In this document: positions 37,711 to 51,237 of the stretch, piece by piece | How positions within the stretch are numbered: position 1 is the first letter of the stretch | How the letters are laid out: each line of letters begins with the position of its first letter | Assembly: GCA_008711295.1 (NCBI GenBank) | Contig: VUYV01000147.1 | Location: 129,831-193,830, forward strand | DNA: 64,000 bases | Reading direction: 5' to 3' | Source: Anarhynchus alexandrinus | Taxonomy: Eukaryota; Chordata; Aves; Charadriiformes; Charadriidae | Translations under genes and position numbers: made by a program | The notes under the pieces: generated by a model | Told to the model about the DNA's origin: nothing | The model's database searches: none | What the model saw: only the letters and a program-made list of their open reading frames with translations

Positions 37711-38382
37711 GAGAATACTGAATAGAAATTAAAGATGTTTTATTCTTCACTGGAAAGACAAAGTATTTGGTTTGGAATCTACAAACTTCATGATTTAAGC
37801 TGCATTTAGACATGCATTTATGCTTTAGGAACAAAGAAATATTTTGTGTGTGTGTGTGAAAATAATAATTTTTCTCTAGAGACATGTTTTTAGTTTCACT
37901 TTTTAGAGAACACTTAGCAATTCCCTCTCATTAGTCTCTGGCAAACATCTTCATTCTGCCTCCCCATGCTTCCCTTTCTGGCACAATCCCACAAGCATCC
38001 TGAAGAGATGTGATATCTCTGACTGGCATTGCAAACCCTGCTTCTGTATTGACAAGAATAAAAATGTAACACTGGGCTGGTTTTGTACTAATTCTCTGCT
38101 ACAGCATTTAGTAAATCAGCACCAGTATTTCCATCCCCCTATCCTCCCTACTTACTCTTGCCCTTACTGTAATTAGCAAGAGAAGACCAAGGCTCCACCC
38201 TCCTCAGCCTTCCTGTCCAAGAAATCCCTGTATAATGCCTGGACCCAAAATAGGAGAATCTTTTTCATTGATACATCCTTCAATTTCAAATCAGATAACG
38301 AATTATACTTTTTTTTTGTACTAGCAGTCTCACAATGTTTTTCATGTATTTAATGGGCTTAAATGCCACATACTGCACATAC

Positions 38383-38485
38383 CTTTAACATCATTTTCTA
38401 ACATCTTGGCTTCATTCAGGACCCTGAAGCTTTTCTGAAGAGAGCTCTTGGCACCATCCTTCAATGATCCTTGAGGACCAGATGT
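38383..38485 (-). CDS. LAMA2: LAMA2 exon, coiled coil (shortest in the window)
   Basis: 103 nt, phase 0 start, one-base end. It encodes TSGPQGSLKDGAKSSLQKSF followed by RVLNEAKMLENDVK. The opening Gly-Pro segment breaks the helix, as in other alpha-2 chains, and SLQKSFR-LNEAK-L-NDVK then resumes it. Acceptor is TGTCTACAG; donor is TAAAG followed by GTATGT. The shared codon G+AA gives Glu. It is flanked by the two longest introns in the window. Confidence 0.95.
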
Positions 38486-41400
38486 CTGTAGACAAACAAG
38501 CAGTGTCGTATGAAAAGGACACATACAGGAAAGTCTGAAGTCATAAAAGATATATGAAGATGATGTAAGTGAACGGTCATCTAAATTTTAAGAGCACATC
38601 AGTGTGCTCTGAATTACATGCCATTGCTGTTACATCGGTCTACAAGAGGTAAAAAAACCCACAAAACTCTAATTAATTTCCTTTTGTTCTTACGGGAAGC
38701 CAGATCTCCTTTGGAATACCAGTGATGACTTTAGTAAAAAGAGAAAATGTTTATAGTGTTACAGAAACCGGTTTGACTTTGGGAGCAAAACTTTGTCCAA
38801 AACAAAAAAACCAAACAAATAATCAAACAAAAAGATGTTTCAACTTGAACACGGATTTCTCCCTCCAGCTATGGACACAATGCACCACGCAATACAGTAC
38901 TTCTCCCTAACAGCAACAACAGCACCTTTAGAAGCCAGAGTGGTTCTGACGATCCAAATTCTAACATTGACAACAGAGATGCCTTTGTGGTTAAATTCAA
39001 GAATTGTAATTGCCAGGCCAGTAAAGAAAATAGGGTATAAAAGAAATAGAGTTTAAAAAGAAGGGCAAATGGCAGTTAGTTTGAAAGACTTTTATTACTA
39101 AATAACCATCCTTCATCATATCATGCTACTTAAAGACGTTTCTTTTGAAAAACATCCATCTCTATCTTCAGTGCAGAGAATAATCAATAGTTAAAATGAT
39201 TTTTCTAAATTAGATTAGTATTTTCAGTGGGTAGGAAATGCGCTAGGTTCTGAACCACTTACTGTTCAGTTTGTAAGACTGAACTCGGGTCACACATCAT
39301 ACTGAATACATTTCTTTGAGAATACTCCTGACAGCCACATAACATTCTGTATTAGTCATGGGTCATAGCCTTGTAACTAGGATGTAATTAAGAAGCAGCT
39401 ACTTTTCATTTTCCAGGGCAGATACATATACTCAAAAATTAACTATGTGTCAATTAAATGACACAGTTATTATGGCTATTCATTATTTATATAATGAGCA
39501 AGCCCAGAGGTGCTATTTCACATACTACTGAATCTTGGTTGTTTTTCAACGAAACTGTAAAAACCATATATTGGACTTACCCATTTCTTTTTATTTGAAA
39601 AATCTTAGGGAATGCTTTGGATACTTGCAAAATTCAGAACCAAGTTTTTTGTTATGCGATATCTCATAGCATATGTTGCCATGTCACAGGGATATAGCTA
39701 TTAAAGATTCCTTGTATTCATACAGGACGTAAATGTATGCCCAGCTTTCATCGAAGGCTAAGTGATTTTAAGAAGTATGGCCCACACGACTGCCGTATTT
39801 CCAAGCTCACCTAAAATATTAAGCTGTGTACACAAATTCCTTTCAACATCAACAGAAACTATACATTCGAAAGATGAACAAAATTAGTTTATTCTAGATT
39901 TTATCACGTAATACAAGTAGCATTGGTAATAGCAAAATACATATAAACCCAGGAAAAAAAAAAAAAAGACTATCCAATTAAGCAAAAGACTGCTCCTGAA
40001 GGAAGAATATTTGGCCAGATTTTGTGGCAGATGCACCTGTCAAATCAGATAATATTTTTATATTCCTTTTCCCATTAGCAACAGAACCCAGGGTATGATC
40101 ACTTTGTGGCCATAGACTTCAAAAATAATGACTGTTATTATTATTAAATGACTAGGCATGGTTGACTGGCTGTTAAAGCAGTTTATATGCAATACAGTGA
40201 AGTTGTAAGGCCAATTTTTACAATGCAAACCCAAGAAGTTCATCAAGTCAGGGACAATAATTGGGCACGTGATGACAATTAGTCAGAAAAAGATTTCAGC
40301 ATAATGTTAATACTAGAAAAGCCCTTTCAGAGACAAATACACTTGTACTGATTAAAAGCTTTATTTTATATTTATTTAAAAATAATTCTAACAGGAAGGA
40401 TTAATCAAGACATCTGATGCAAAGCATACTTTTTTTTTGCTAGTTTTTCTTGTGGCTCATGAGACATCGAGTTATGATGAAGGCAATAATGAAAAAACAA
40501 ACATCTTTTGGCCTTTGTGTNGTGGCAGAAGTGGGATCTCAGTACGTATCTAAACAATGCAATCTCAATCATGGTTTAGAGGCATAAGTGCTGTTATAAT
40601 AACATAGTACAAAATACTGTCACTGAGATTATACATCATCCTTAATAGTCTGTTTTTTCCCTATGAATGGGTTAGCAAAAATTTTAATGAAGTTTAACAG
40701 CAAAAGAAAAACATCTATCAAATTAGAGAAAAAACTCCATGAGTTGATAATTAGCAGATAATTTTGGGTAAGGAAAGTATTTAGGAAGAATATCCCGTCT
40801 TCCTTTTTCTGGTATTTCAATGAATCTTGAATTCTGGTTTTGTCAAATAGCCCAGCTTCTGCAGGAGTGGCAGAAAGATTTTCATTCAGCCTGGTGGGTT
40901 ATGGCACTCTTCTGGAGTGGAGGAAATCTCTCTCGATCTCCCGGGGATGATTGTGTGAATCACTCACTTATCACATTAACAGGGAAATGTGCCACATGCT
41001 GCAAGTTTGAATAAGATGAGCCATAGTCATGGCATTCTGTGAAGCCTCCCCTGACAGCACATGCTGGGCATGGTCTGAGCACATATCAGACTGAGAGCTG
41101 CTGGGGACTTTGCAAAAAAGATTTTTTTCTGAGGTTTCATGAATGGACATAAATATGAAGTAGGCACCACGTTGCCCAAATCTGCTGACATTTTGACAAT
41201 TTCAGTCACATGCGAGGTACAGCTCCAAGCATGGATGTAAATGCACTGGGGCAGTTTTGAGGATCACATACTTGGACTTGCACACGTACAAGGTATTTTA
41301 TAGACCTAAGTGCTAATTCACATCAGTAAAAAATAGTTCTGCCTTATTCTTAAATTAAACTATTTTCTTTTCACATACACTTATATTCTGGGAAGTTTTC

Positions 41401-44400
41401 ACCTATGCAAGAATTAGGGCTACTCTCATTTTTCCCTGTCCTGAAGATAGCCGAGCATTTTGAACTACCAAAATGTTATGAATGGTCGCTTTATGCCATT
41501 ACCACGTAAGGAAACCTGGACACCCAATGTAACTGTTGGGGTACCACTACAAAAAAGCAAAGAACGAGTTCGGACCCTAAACACCTAATGTCACCTGTGG
41601 TTCCAGTTACTAGCCTATAAGCTCTCTCTAAAAAGCCTAAGAATAATCACACTTTTTCAAGATGTATTGTAAAACTATTGATTCTGATCTGTGAGACACA
41701 AGCTGGATCTGTTAACATGACTCCCCTCTTCAGTCAGTCACTGCTTTGGCAAAGTAATGGGATGCTGAAGCTGCTTGAATGCTAGAGATTTTTCATCTGT
41801 GATAAATTTATTTTGCTTTTAAAGGAGAGAGCAAATCCATCATAAAAAGCTCAGGAGGAATTTTTCTGTCATATTTTTAATACATTTTTTTCCCAGCCAT
41901 TTATCAGGCTTCCTGTAATCATGATGAATTTTAAGCATCTTTTAGTTCTTGCTTTTAGCAACATTAGCTTAATTTGAAAACAAAGTAATTCTGCCATTAC
42001 AAACCAAAATACAAAAAACCACTGAGATCTCACTAAGGTTCTTGTAAATTATTCGCTCCAGTAATATACAGGGTGGAATCTAAAACTCAGTCCTGTCCCT
42101 GCCATCTCTAGTTCATGCACCAGCTTGCTGCTGTTGGGAAACCTTCCTCCTGCTGCCCCAACATTATAAATCAGCCAATGGGAAAGGTGAGGCTCAGGGA
42201 CGCAGGTGAGCTTCAGCCTTTTTCTCCATTATCTGCTATCATCTGGAGATCAGAGTCTTTTAGAGAAGATAGGCACCACCCACAGCTGCTCTCATAAAGA
42301 AGAGAACATGGCTCCAGCTGCCAAATGGAGGGGAAAGACATGATCTCTGTCTTCTACACAGGGTCCCAAAGAGCACCTTCTCAGGAAGGAGGGGACACAG
42401 TTTCTAGGGGCTTCTCAGTCTGAGGGGGCTCAAATCCACAAATGCTGCCTTCTAGGAGAGTGCTTGAACCATGGTGCTCCAGACAGCCCTGAGTGAGGGT
42501 GCACTCCCGCTCTCATGCTGAAGCTCAGCTAAAAGTAAGTTCATTGGGGCCTGCAGAAAGAGGGAGCCTGGTTTACCTGGTTAGTAGTCCATCTCTTCAC
42601 TTAGGATGAGCACACATTCAACAGTCTTCCCATAAAAACAAAACCAGAATAGCAAAATGATGACTGAACTTCACGATTAACATATTTTTTAAATCTGGCC
42701 CAAAATCCTCATGTCATCATTTACCAAATAATGGTTAATTTCTACCTTGCTCTGCAGCAATTTGATTACCTCTACTATTTATCAAGTCCGTTACCTTTAA
42801 AAGACAGCAGCTCCCTCCATTTTCATCTTTATCAACTAGATCCCTGTTACACATATACAGCTCACAACAAAAAACAAGCTCCCTCTAATGAATATGTGCA
42901 ATGGAGATGCTTAAAATCTCACCTTAATAATACCTTATTCTCTTTCCTTGCTACTCACTTGCCTCTATTTACATCATATTGTCCATCTTCACCTCCATCT
43001 CTTTCAAATTATCTATTCACTTTCTCTCCATGGTATAATCAGATGGTTCACCATCTGATATATACTCCTTTGTAGCCATACATGTAATTGCTTTCTTTGT
43101 TTCTTGACTGCTGTATGTATCTTTTTTTCCTATTCAATCCTTGAAACAGCTGCCTGCCTCACTCACCGTGAGTCATCAAAGGAGCAAAAGATTGCTGTCT
43201 GTATTAAATCCTGATGAGAAGAAAAAAAAATCCCCAGCTCCTTATTTACTTCTGCAGTGTAATTAGAAGTTCCAGTGAAAAAAATAACTGTTTACAGAGA
43301 ACCAGAGCATACTAATGTATGAAGTGAAATTTTTTCATCATGAGAGAAATATAGTAATTAATGTTATTTGAAATAGAAGTTGACAATGTAAACAGCCTAA
43401 AGAGATTAAATTTTTTTGTGCAGTGGCTAGACCATTTTAGCCCTCTCCTAAATACAGACCTTTACAGCATGTGATTGCTTTTGCTATTCTCATAATCCAT
43501 TTGACTGAAGTAGCTCTCTGCAAGCCACCTTTATTCATTTACAAGTGCTGTAACTACAAGTTGCTTCTGTTCATCTGTATGTTTCTGCATCAACTATAGG
43601 GTCTGGCAGTTTCATATTACACTGTCATTTCCTCACGTTTCTGTGTGCCTGTGAAGTGCACATCAGTTGCTTTCTGACTGACTTCCACAAATTTGCCATT
43701 AACTCCTTTGATATTTGACATAAAAAATAATTCTGGCTACGCTCAGAACGTTTTCTGCTCACAGTGTGTGCATTAAGGAGGCAAGTTCCTCATTATAACA
43801 GGCTGGACAGCTGGCTTTACCTTGCAATGCTATTTTTAGAAGTTCTCTCCTTTTCCTCTGAAAATTTGCATGCAGTACCTCATAGTGAGACTAAGATTTC
43901 TCTGTGAAATACGGCAGAGTTCACAAAAGAAGCTGTATAGTTTCTATGAGTAAAACTTTATGCTCCCCTACTACAATTCTCCATTTCTAGAATTCTGCTA
44001 GGTGCACGCAGTTCATCCTATGGGCAGAGAAGTGCCTCTGAGCGTTTTTGTGAAACCAGAGGGTGAAGAGTTAATTAAGGCACAGAGTTCTTTAGATGTG
44101 TGCAAAACATTTGTTAAATATAAACTACCTTTATTGAGGACCTACAGTCCTGACCCACAGCTTTCCTGTAGCAGCTGTTGGCCTGAGCCATAGACAGAGA
44201 CTGAAAGGGGGAAGACAGAGGGAGGAAGAATAGTAAACAAAAAGGGAAAGAAAAATAAGGAACAGGAGTTAGGAACAAATGGGGATGTAGTTTGAAGGCA
44301 CATGTAGCTCTGATGGGGCATAGCTTTCTGATCTTGACGCAAAAAATCTGTAGGGGCAGGGGTGTCTAAATAAAGTCATAAGATGGCAAAACATGGCGTA

Positions 44401-44454
44401 GCAGAGTTCCACAGAAACTCTAAGCCTTCTTCCCAATTTACTTATTTTTCTTAC
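38486..44454 (-). other. LAMA2 intron (5969 bp, phase 0)
   Basis: GT-AG. Contains one ambiguous base (N at 40521). The segment 40850-40970 looks like a tRNA-SINE-type relic but is too decayed to call. GC is higher at 42080-42560 with no identified content. Confidence 0.85.
40521..40521. other. Ambiguous base (N)
   Basis: A single undetermined base inside unique intron sequence (GTGTNGTGGC). Confidence 0.95.
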
Positions 44455-44593
44455 CGCTTGCATAGCTTCATTTGCAAGAGCCTTGGCTTCCTTGGCAACT
44501 TTTTCAGCTTCATCTGTGTAATCCTTGATGTTAGTGTAAGCATTGAAAGCAAGTGTGGCATTGAAAGAGATGTTTTTGGCTTCAGCAAGGATT
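44455..44593 (-). CDS. LAMA2: LAMA2 exon, coiled coil
   Basis: 139 nt, one-base entry, phase 0 end. It reads ILAEAKNISFNATLAFNAYT, then NIKDYTDEAEKVAKEAKALA, and ends EAMQA. Two N-glycosylation sequons lie close together (NIS and NAT), followed by the conserved YTNIKDY-DEAEKVAKEAK block. Acceptor is CCCAACAG; donor is AAGCG followed by GTAAGA. Confidence 0.96.
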
Positions 44594-47500
44594 CTGTTGG
44601 GATGGGAAAAGTAAACACACCATTAAACCTGCTATCAGAGCTCAACAGAACATAGTACCCTACTTTTTCAAACCCAACGGCCTGTATTTCTAAGGCATTT
44701 CTTTAGAGAGCAACACTACCCTTGAGATTTCAGGAGTTCTGGCATCATGTGTTTAATGGAATTCATATTCTATCTGCGCAGAAAGACATAAAACCCAATG
44801 TTCACTAAAAGAGTGAGATAAAAATGGATGAGACACTGAGAAAAGATAGTGTAGTGCTTAACTCTATAATACAGATAACATATATTCATAATGTGGATTT
44901 ATAAGGTTAGGTGTTGAGCCAGGCAGCTCAATGAATTTTGCACTGTTTGAACATGGGGGAATCAACACAGGCATGTTTTAAGGGAAAATCTATGAACAAC
45001 TAATTTCTTTGTCTGGCTGCCAAACACAGAAACGTGAGGATTGGAGGAGATCTCCCTGTGTAAACCAAATCCTAAATGTTAATTGTGCTGACCAAAATGG
45101 AAAACATAACCAATAATTCTTCATATTGAATGGGGTGTTCCATTTACGTGAAATACTCCATTCTAATAACTATAATTATATTAAAAGGTAATTATAAACA
45201 AATAATATTTCTTGCTGCAGGGACCGGACCAGAGCTCAGCTAACCCCCTTTCAGGGGAATTTCTAGCCAGCAGGTTGGAGAAATCACTTTTCTCGCACTC
45301 TCTCTATACGATATATTCAAATGCTTTCTACAAAGAAGTACTGCACCTACAGAATTAACTTGAAAACATCTGTCTCAGAATACATTATGCCTAAAGCCTA
45401 TGATGTTTTTCCTGAATAAAGGGTAAACGGGCTAAAATCCCTGCTTGAATGGGACAAGAATGGATTTGAACTTGGATTTTTGCCTCTCTGGGAACTGTTC
45501 TAGCCATCAAGGTATATGGCAATATAAGGGAGGCAGGGATTACTCCTGCTGGACCTGTCCCAGCTTGTACAAAATAATCATTGATACTGTCTGTGGAAGA
45601 AAGAGAAATTCATTCTCTAATCTAGCAATTAACCTATTCTCTGAGGACAGCTGGACTCCTATCCTCGCTTCAATGATTATTTAATGATTTCTATAAAATG
45701 CAACAGGAAAGACAAAGGGGACGGAAGGTATACTCCATGGACTCCACGTGTAGTTAATAGAGGGAGAGAGATTCCCTTTAGGCTACTGCAGAAGCAGCAT
45801 AACTGAGCTGCCTCTGCATCACTCCTGGGAAACTGTATCTCCTTCCTCAACTACAGGCGGGGCTCACTGGGCTATAGTAAGTTTTTGTGATGCCCTATTA
45901 GAGAAATGCGCAGCCCACAATAGCTATTTAGCTAGTAGCTCAAGTACTGCTTAGAAATATAGTTCAAATCCCTTCTGGTTAGGAGGGAACTGAACTGAAT
46001 TTGCCTAATACCAATGGTATTTACTCATCAGCAGGCGATTACCCATAAGGGAGAAGCCTATACTAATAGCTCCTTGTATACAGGAAAAATAACAATTTTT
46101 TTCTAGGTCGAATTAATGAACTGTTCCATGTTCTAACTCTCAAGAGAACATCCTCACCATCGATCAATATACTAGTTGAAGCCTTAGGGGCTGACTGGAG
46201 AGAAAGGGCTCTCCCTTAATTTCTTCTGTAAGACAAAATGGTACTTTTCAGCAAATTTAGTATTAACTGAAAGACACCCAAGTGCCAGTTTTGAAGACAG
46301 AGATATTTTTTTAATTTCTATGGCAGATGGAGACTGCAAATTCTTGTAAAGTATGACTGTTTAATGTCAGTGCATGAAGTAACCAGCTTTACCCTGATGC
46401 AGGATTACACAACACCTTAGTATTTCTTTCTCCTTTGAAATTATGTATCTGACCACATTAGAAATTTTAATTTTGAACAATTTTCTTTTAGATATAGATA
46501 CATCTCTTTGAGATATAATTTTCAAACATTGATTCTGCATTTTTTATAGTATATCTTGAGAAACTGAGGTTGATGTCCAGATCAGATAGAAGTATACATG
46601 GTATTGCTATACCACAGTGGCTGCAACTTTAAACACTGCCCCAGGCTCCCTAAGACCGAGCTGTCAACCTACATTAAGACAGAAGCACAGGCACGCACCC
46701 ATAAAAAAAAGCCTATTTAGCATAGTTAAAAACCTCTATCTCCAAATATGTCTTGCCAACATTTCACTGAGGAGGCAAAATATTCTTTTCTATCTACATT
46801 TTCTCTACTTCTTAGTGCCATGTCAGCTTTCCATGTATTTATATATTTTTATAGATTTATATTTAGATATTTATATCTGAATTCAGTACTGTGGTTGGAT
46901 GTGACACTAGTCACCTACTTTAGGCCCAGAGATGCACCACAAAACTGTCGTGTCCTAATCAGACAGTGCACATACCATTTACAAAAGTCATGTTTTGCTA
47001 GAAATAGTGCCCTTCAAAGCCTTTTTACTTAGGAAACCACAGCTATCATTATTTTATGTACTCCTCAAAACATAAATCAGGCTGAATATCGAATAGTGCA
47101 ACTACACTGTACATGAAGCCAGTAATTTTACAAGTATCAGACACTTTATCAGAGACAATTCTGTGCCTTTTCCTCAAAATTACAGATGCTGGCAAGAAAA
47201 AAATGTGTTAAGCATCTGCTCACAAGTCTTTGGGATATTAAAGTCTTCAGGTAGATCTAAAAGATGTAAGAAGCAAAAAAGGAGCATATTGTTGGTGTTA
47301 AAAAAACAATTTATCTTTTTTATTCATGCAGTACTTTTGAGAAAATAAAACTCTGAAGCTATGCTGGGGACAGGTCTAAGCGGCAGAATATCCACGATCT
47401 ATTTCTGAGTACTACTATTGCAAATTACATTTACTATTTATGGCTTTCTTTCTTAAATGCAAAAAATACAATAAAACAAAAGACACCCTCCCTCTTCCCC

Positions 47501-48225
47501 CAAAAAAGTCCCAATAAACCCCAAACAAAACAACAATACCACCTTACCTTCTATTCTTTCCAGGAAACTCTATTCATGATGAGTTATAAAGTATAATACT
47601 TCTGAAAGTGCTATGGTCATATAAACCAAGGGCATTGCAATTCTCACTTATATTTAGGAATGTGATAGCGGTAACAGAAACTGAAGTTTCCGTACTTAGG
47701 CTTCAGCATTTTGGCCCATGACACCTACTCATTTTGGGAGAGTGTTTTGGAACCACTAGAGGGATTACTGTCAGTCACTATCGGGGATTTTTTGACAGCA
47801 AACAAATTACCACCACAATAAGTGTCTCCTACCAAAATGGTCATCTTAAACATAAAAATACTGCTTGTTTTTAACAAATGTTTATGAAAACACATAGTGG
47901 GCTCCGTAAGACAAAGTTCAATTTTTTTTTTTACACCAAGATAGCAGTAAGCATATGGTAAGTTAAACTGTGTTAAGAGCGCACCTGCTGGCATTGTTTG
48001 CAGGTAATTCAGCCTATGAGCATCACAAGACGTATGAAATGGTTTGCAAGAGATACACCCACAAGTTAACCAACTGGATAGTTGTATACTCATACACAAC
48101 ACTGGTTATTTGTATACTCCCAGTGACAGATGTCGAAGTCTAAGAAGAATGTCCTTCAACTTCTGTCAAGCAATTTTACAAACCTGCTTCGTGATTTTGT
48201 CATTGCCAATGAATGGCTGCCTTAC
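44594..48225 (-). other. LAMA2 intron (3632 bp, phase 2)
   Basis: GT-AG. The stretch 45440-46090 appears to be old repeat material, including a tRNA-like SINE head listed separately. AT-rich TTTATA-type sequence is present at 46820-46880. Confidence 0.85.
45920..46000 (+). repeat. tRNA-derived SINE relic (head)
   Basis: An A-box-like AGTAGCTCAAGTACTG (45934-45949) is followed 11 bases later by a B-box-like AGTTCAAATCC (45961-45971). This spacing and sequence are typical of tRNA-derived SINE promoters. The surrounding 45440-46090 looks like repeat material too, but I cannot name the family. Confidence 0.35.
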
Positions 48226-48389
48226 CCATCCAGTATTGCAGATGATTCATTCAGCTGGGCTGCATGGTTCTCAGCTTGCAACACCTTTTCTGGAAGCATC
48301 CTGTCACGAATTTCTTGTGATAAGTCATCTATTTTATCCTTCAGCTGATCAGACATTGGCTGTATCTTATCTGCAACGCCTTCTACATA
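48226..48389 (-). CDS. LAMA2: LAMA2 exon, coiled coil
   Basis: 164 nt, phase 0 start, 2-base end. It starts YVEGVADKIQPMSDQLKDKI, contains DDLSQEIRDR and AENHAAQLNESSAILDG, and has one sequon (NES). The DDLSQEI-DR-L-EKV-QAE-HAAQLN pattern matches alpha-2 closely. Acceptor is CATTTTCAG; donor is GATGG followed by GTAAGG. The shared glycine codon (GG+A) leads into ILAEAKN of the next exon. Confidence 0.96.
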
Positions 48390-49537
48390 CTGAAAATGAC
48401 AAAAGAAAGGCCTTTAAGCTACTGAATGCAAGCATTCTGTAGCCTTTTATATATACTTTTTTTTTTCCCTTGTGAGGTATTATCTCATAACTTCCCCATG
48501 CATTAAGACTTCAGGGAACTAATATGGAAAGAATAAAGGAATGGCTGGACTGGAGAGCAGAGGGGCACAAAACAATATTCCAAGAGCTACTGGCCTCTTT
48601 TGAGCTTAGTAGCAGTTTCTATTTTACAATTACGGAACTTCACATTTTAAAAGCTTATAAACTCTAATTTGGATTTCTTTCCTAAATGTAGACACATACA
48701 TAGTTACACTAAATTGTCGTTGTGCTCCACAATAATAACTAACCAATGACAGATGTTTCATGTTTCAGGACCTTTTGAGTGACTTCAATGTATTTCTGCT
48801 TATTAAAGTATCTTAGTAAGAACTATACCTTTTGAAGAGCTGCCATTCCTGTTCCAATAAGCTGTTTCAAAGTGTTTCCTTTCCCATTTCTCCGAAAGGC
48901 ATTTTTCCATTCATTATAACAATTTTTAATGCAAGATGGAAATATTTCCAGAATCAATGATATTTCAAGATTATTTTTTTTTTGGTAGCTAAGGCGCTGA
49001 TCTCAAACTCTGTTGATAAAACTTTTAAGGCAGAATTTTCAAAAACATTATGTAAAATGAGAGTGCAATCCTCTCCTCTCCCTGACCTACCTAGACTTAA
49101 AATTGTTGCCACAGGCAACAAATTATTTCTGAAGTTTCCTTCTGATATGCACACATAGTTTTTGTGCGGATAAATCAACATCTAGAGCACAGAGTTGCAG
49201 TGAGATTGTGAATGGGTCTGCTGCATCTGCAATTCTAAAGATAAAGTCAGTACCACATTCACAATACCATATTTATAAAAGAAGGCAGAGTCCATGAAAA
49301 ATTATGAGCTAGCTCCTTATGTAATCCAATGAATCATTTAAATCTCAAAGTGAATCATTTTTATATACCAGATTAGCTTTTTTTGTCATACAGCAATGGA
49401 AAAATGATTTCTTCCAATCAAATATTCCAACATTGATAAATAAAAAGAAAAATCAGGCGTTACTTTAATTATCTATTTTGCTTCCATAATGATGCTTCAT
49501 TTTACTAATTATCAGGTGAGGATGATAAAACACTCAC
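48390..49537 (-). other. LAMA2 intron (1148 bp, phase 0)
   Basis: GT-AG, between two coiled-coil exons. Nothing recognised. Confidence 0.87.
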
Positions 49538-49654
49538 CTCTACAGCTAAGCTGATTTCATTTGCAAGTTTGTTGGCTGCATTAAGGACATCATTCCCCTC
49601 CTGCAGGCTCTTCTCAACTTCTTGCCTGCCATCTTCTACACCTTGCTTCTTTTT
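49538..49654 (-). CDS. LAMA2: LAMA2 exon, coiled coil
   Basis: 117 nt, exactly 39 codons, phase 0 at both ends, so skipping it would keep the frame. It starts KKKQGVEDGRQEVEKSLQEG and ends LANEISLAVE. Heptad-like leucine and alanine spacing with charged residues fits the coiled coil. Acceptor is CCTTATAG; donor is GTAGAG followed by GTGAGTG, the same ten bases as the donor of the preceding exon. Confidence 0.94.
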
Positions 49655-51237
49655 CTATAAGGTGTGTTCACACAAAGAAAAATATGAGTTGTTTAACAGA
49701 ACGGGGATGCCAGTTCACATACCAGCATCCCGACACCAGACTGGATTTCATCACCATGCCACAATGCCACTGGAATTCTCTGAGCTTTCAGAGTAAAGAC
49801 AGTGACAACAATAAAGCACTTATAACGTAAGATATCTTTTCCTTCTCCTCCTGTCCACAGCTTTGTATCCCCCTCCCACACAGTAGGTTTTTGTGTTGCT
49901 CTATTACAGAGGTAACTGACTGTAGTACTACTGCAAAATAATTAGAAAGAAGTTAGAAATCATAATCTTTACCTAGATGTGCAAGTTCTTCATTTTGACA
50001 ATTACCTTCTCTGGGTACGAAGGCAAAATTTTTCAAAATACTGTGCTGCTTTGCTATTTACGTCCACTGGTGTTTCACTAACTACTGAATGTAAAATAAA
50101 AGGTGATGGTTTGGAGCAACCTTAGGATTCTTGATTTTCCAGCTCATAAAAATGCTGTGTATTGTGTAGTAAGGATGGACTTCTGAATAAAGAACTGGCA
50201 ATTTCCTGTGCAAGATCCATTGAGTATCACAGATTGGTTTGATAGGACACCATGGCATTCTAGTGTTGAGTGCTGTGATGGCTTCTTGGTCAAAACAGGG
50301 TCAAAATAAAGCAAAGAAACCTCCTCAAAACAGCCAGCTGGACAGGTGGAAAGGATGCCTTCAGGCACTCTGATACTGTGATGCAGAGAATATTTTAAAA
50401 ACTGCAATAGCAGGTAATTTCTCCAACCTTTATCCATCCACCTTTGGGAAGAAAATGTGTGGAACAGAGATCCCCTAACTTCTTTACAGAGCTGTCTTTC
50501 CTTAATTCAATCAAGCCCACAAATCTCTGCTGAGAACTGAGGTCTCGGAACTCTAACCTCATCATTGTACATGAGGCGAAAGCTCATCGAGATACAAACA
50601 GAGTTGAAACATTTATCTTCATTAGGTTGACTCTGCTCTTTATGTCTTGGTTAAATGCTTGTTAATGTACAGTATAATATGCTCTTTAAGTCTCTGCAAT
50701 TTAAATTAAATCACAAGCAGACCCCTCTGCTATGAGGGAGGTCATTTATAACAGCTACTAACTACAGAGGATAGACTTTGATTTATTACTCTGTAATATC
50801 CACATACCCCCTTCAGTCTTCTTCCCAGGGGTTGGAGAGGGAGATGAAAGGGTAAGTTTTCCAGAAGCAAATATATGACAGCTAAGATTTTAACTGAACT
50901 CCTATTTAAATCTTGAGCACAGGATTTGAATTTTACATGACTATTTATACTGGGATGAATTTAATCTCCCCCAGAATAATCAATCCCATGCACCCTCCTC
51001 TCCGTGTTTAAAAGCAGATGATATTATTTTGGTAAAGCTGTGGAGTAATTCTACTTTTAAAAGCCAATGCATTTCCTCATTCTGAAGAACATGATTCCTT
51101 TTGATTACATAAGATAATAGTTAAATTTTAATAATATTTTTGTTTTGCTTATATTTTTGTTTCAAGATTTAACCATGCAAAGTCTCAAACTTTGATCAGA
51201 CTCCAAGTAATCAAGGATAAAACTTGTCAGCACTCAC
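49655..51237 (-). other. LAMA2 intron (1583 bp, phase 0)
   Basis: GT-AG. No repeat or RNA gene recognised. Confidence 0.87.

Larger units (their letters stand above)
28517..38382 (-). other. LAMA2 intron (9866 bp, phase 1), longest in the window
   Basis: GT-AG. Has collected most of the repeats: CR1 at 31074-32178 and 36014-36307 (both plus strand), an old CR1 relic at 36894-37600 (minus strand), an 11-bp minisatellite at 34205-34237 and a C-rich run at 37685-37710. No exon-like sequence fits between the two flanking exons, whose shared Glu codon closes the frame. Confidence 0.87.

Noticed and set aside
41470..41600. Two similar phrases (ACACCCAATGTAACTG and ACACCTAATGTCACCTG) as transposon ends
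   Set aside because: They are direct, imperfect and about 60 bp apart, without terminal inverted repeats or a target duplication.
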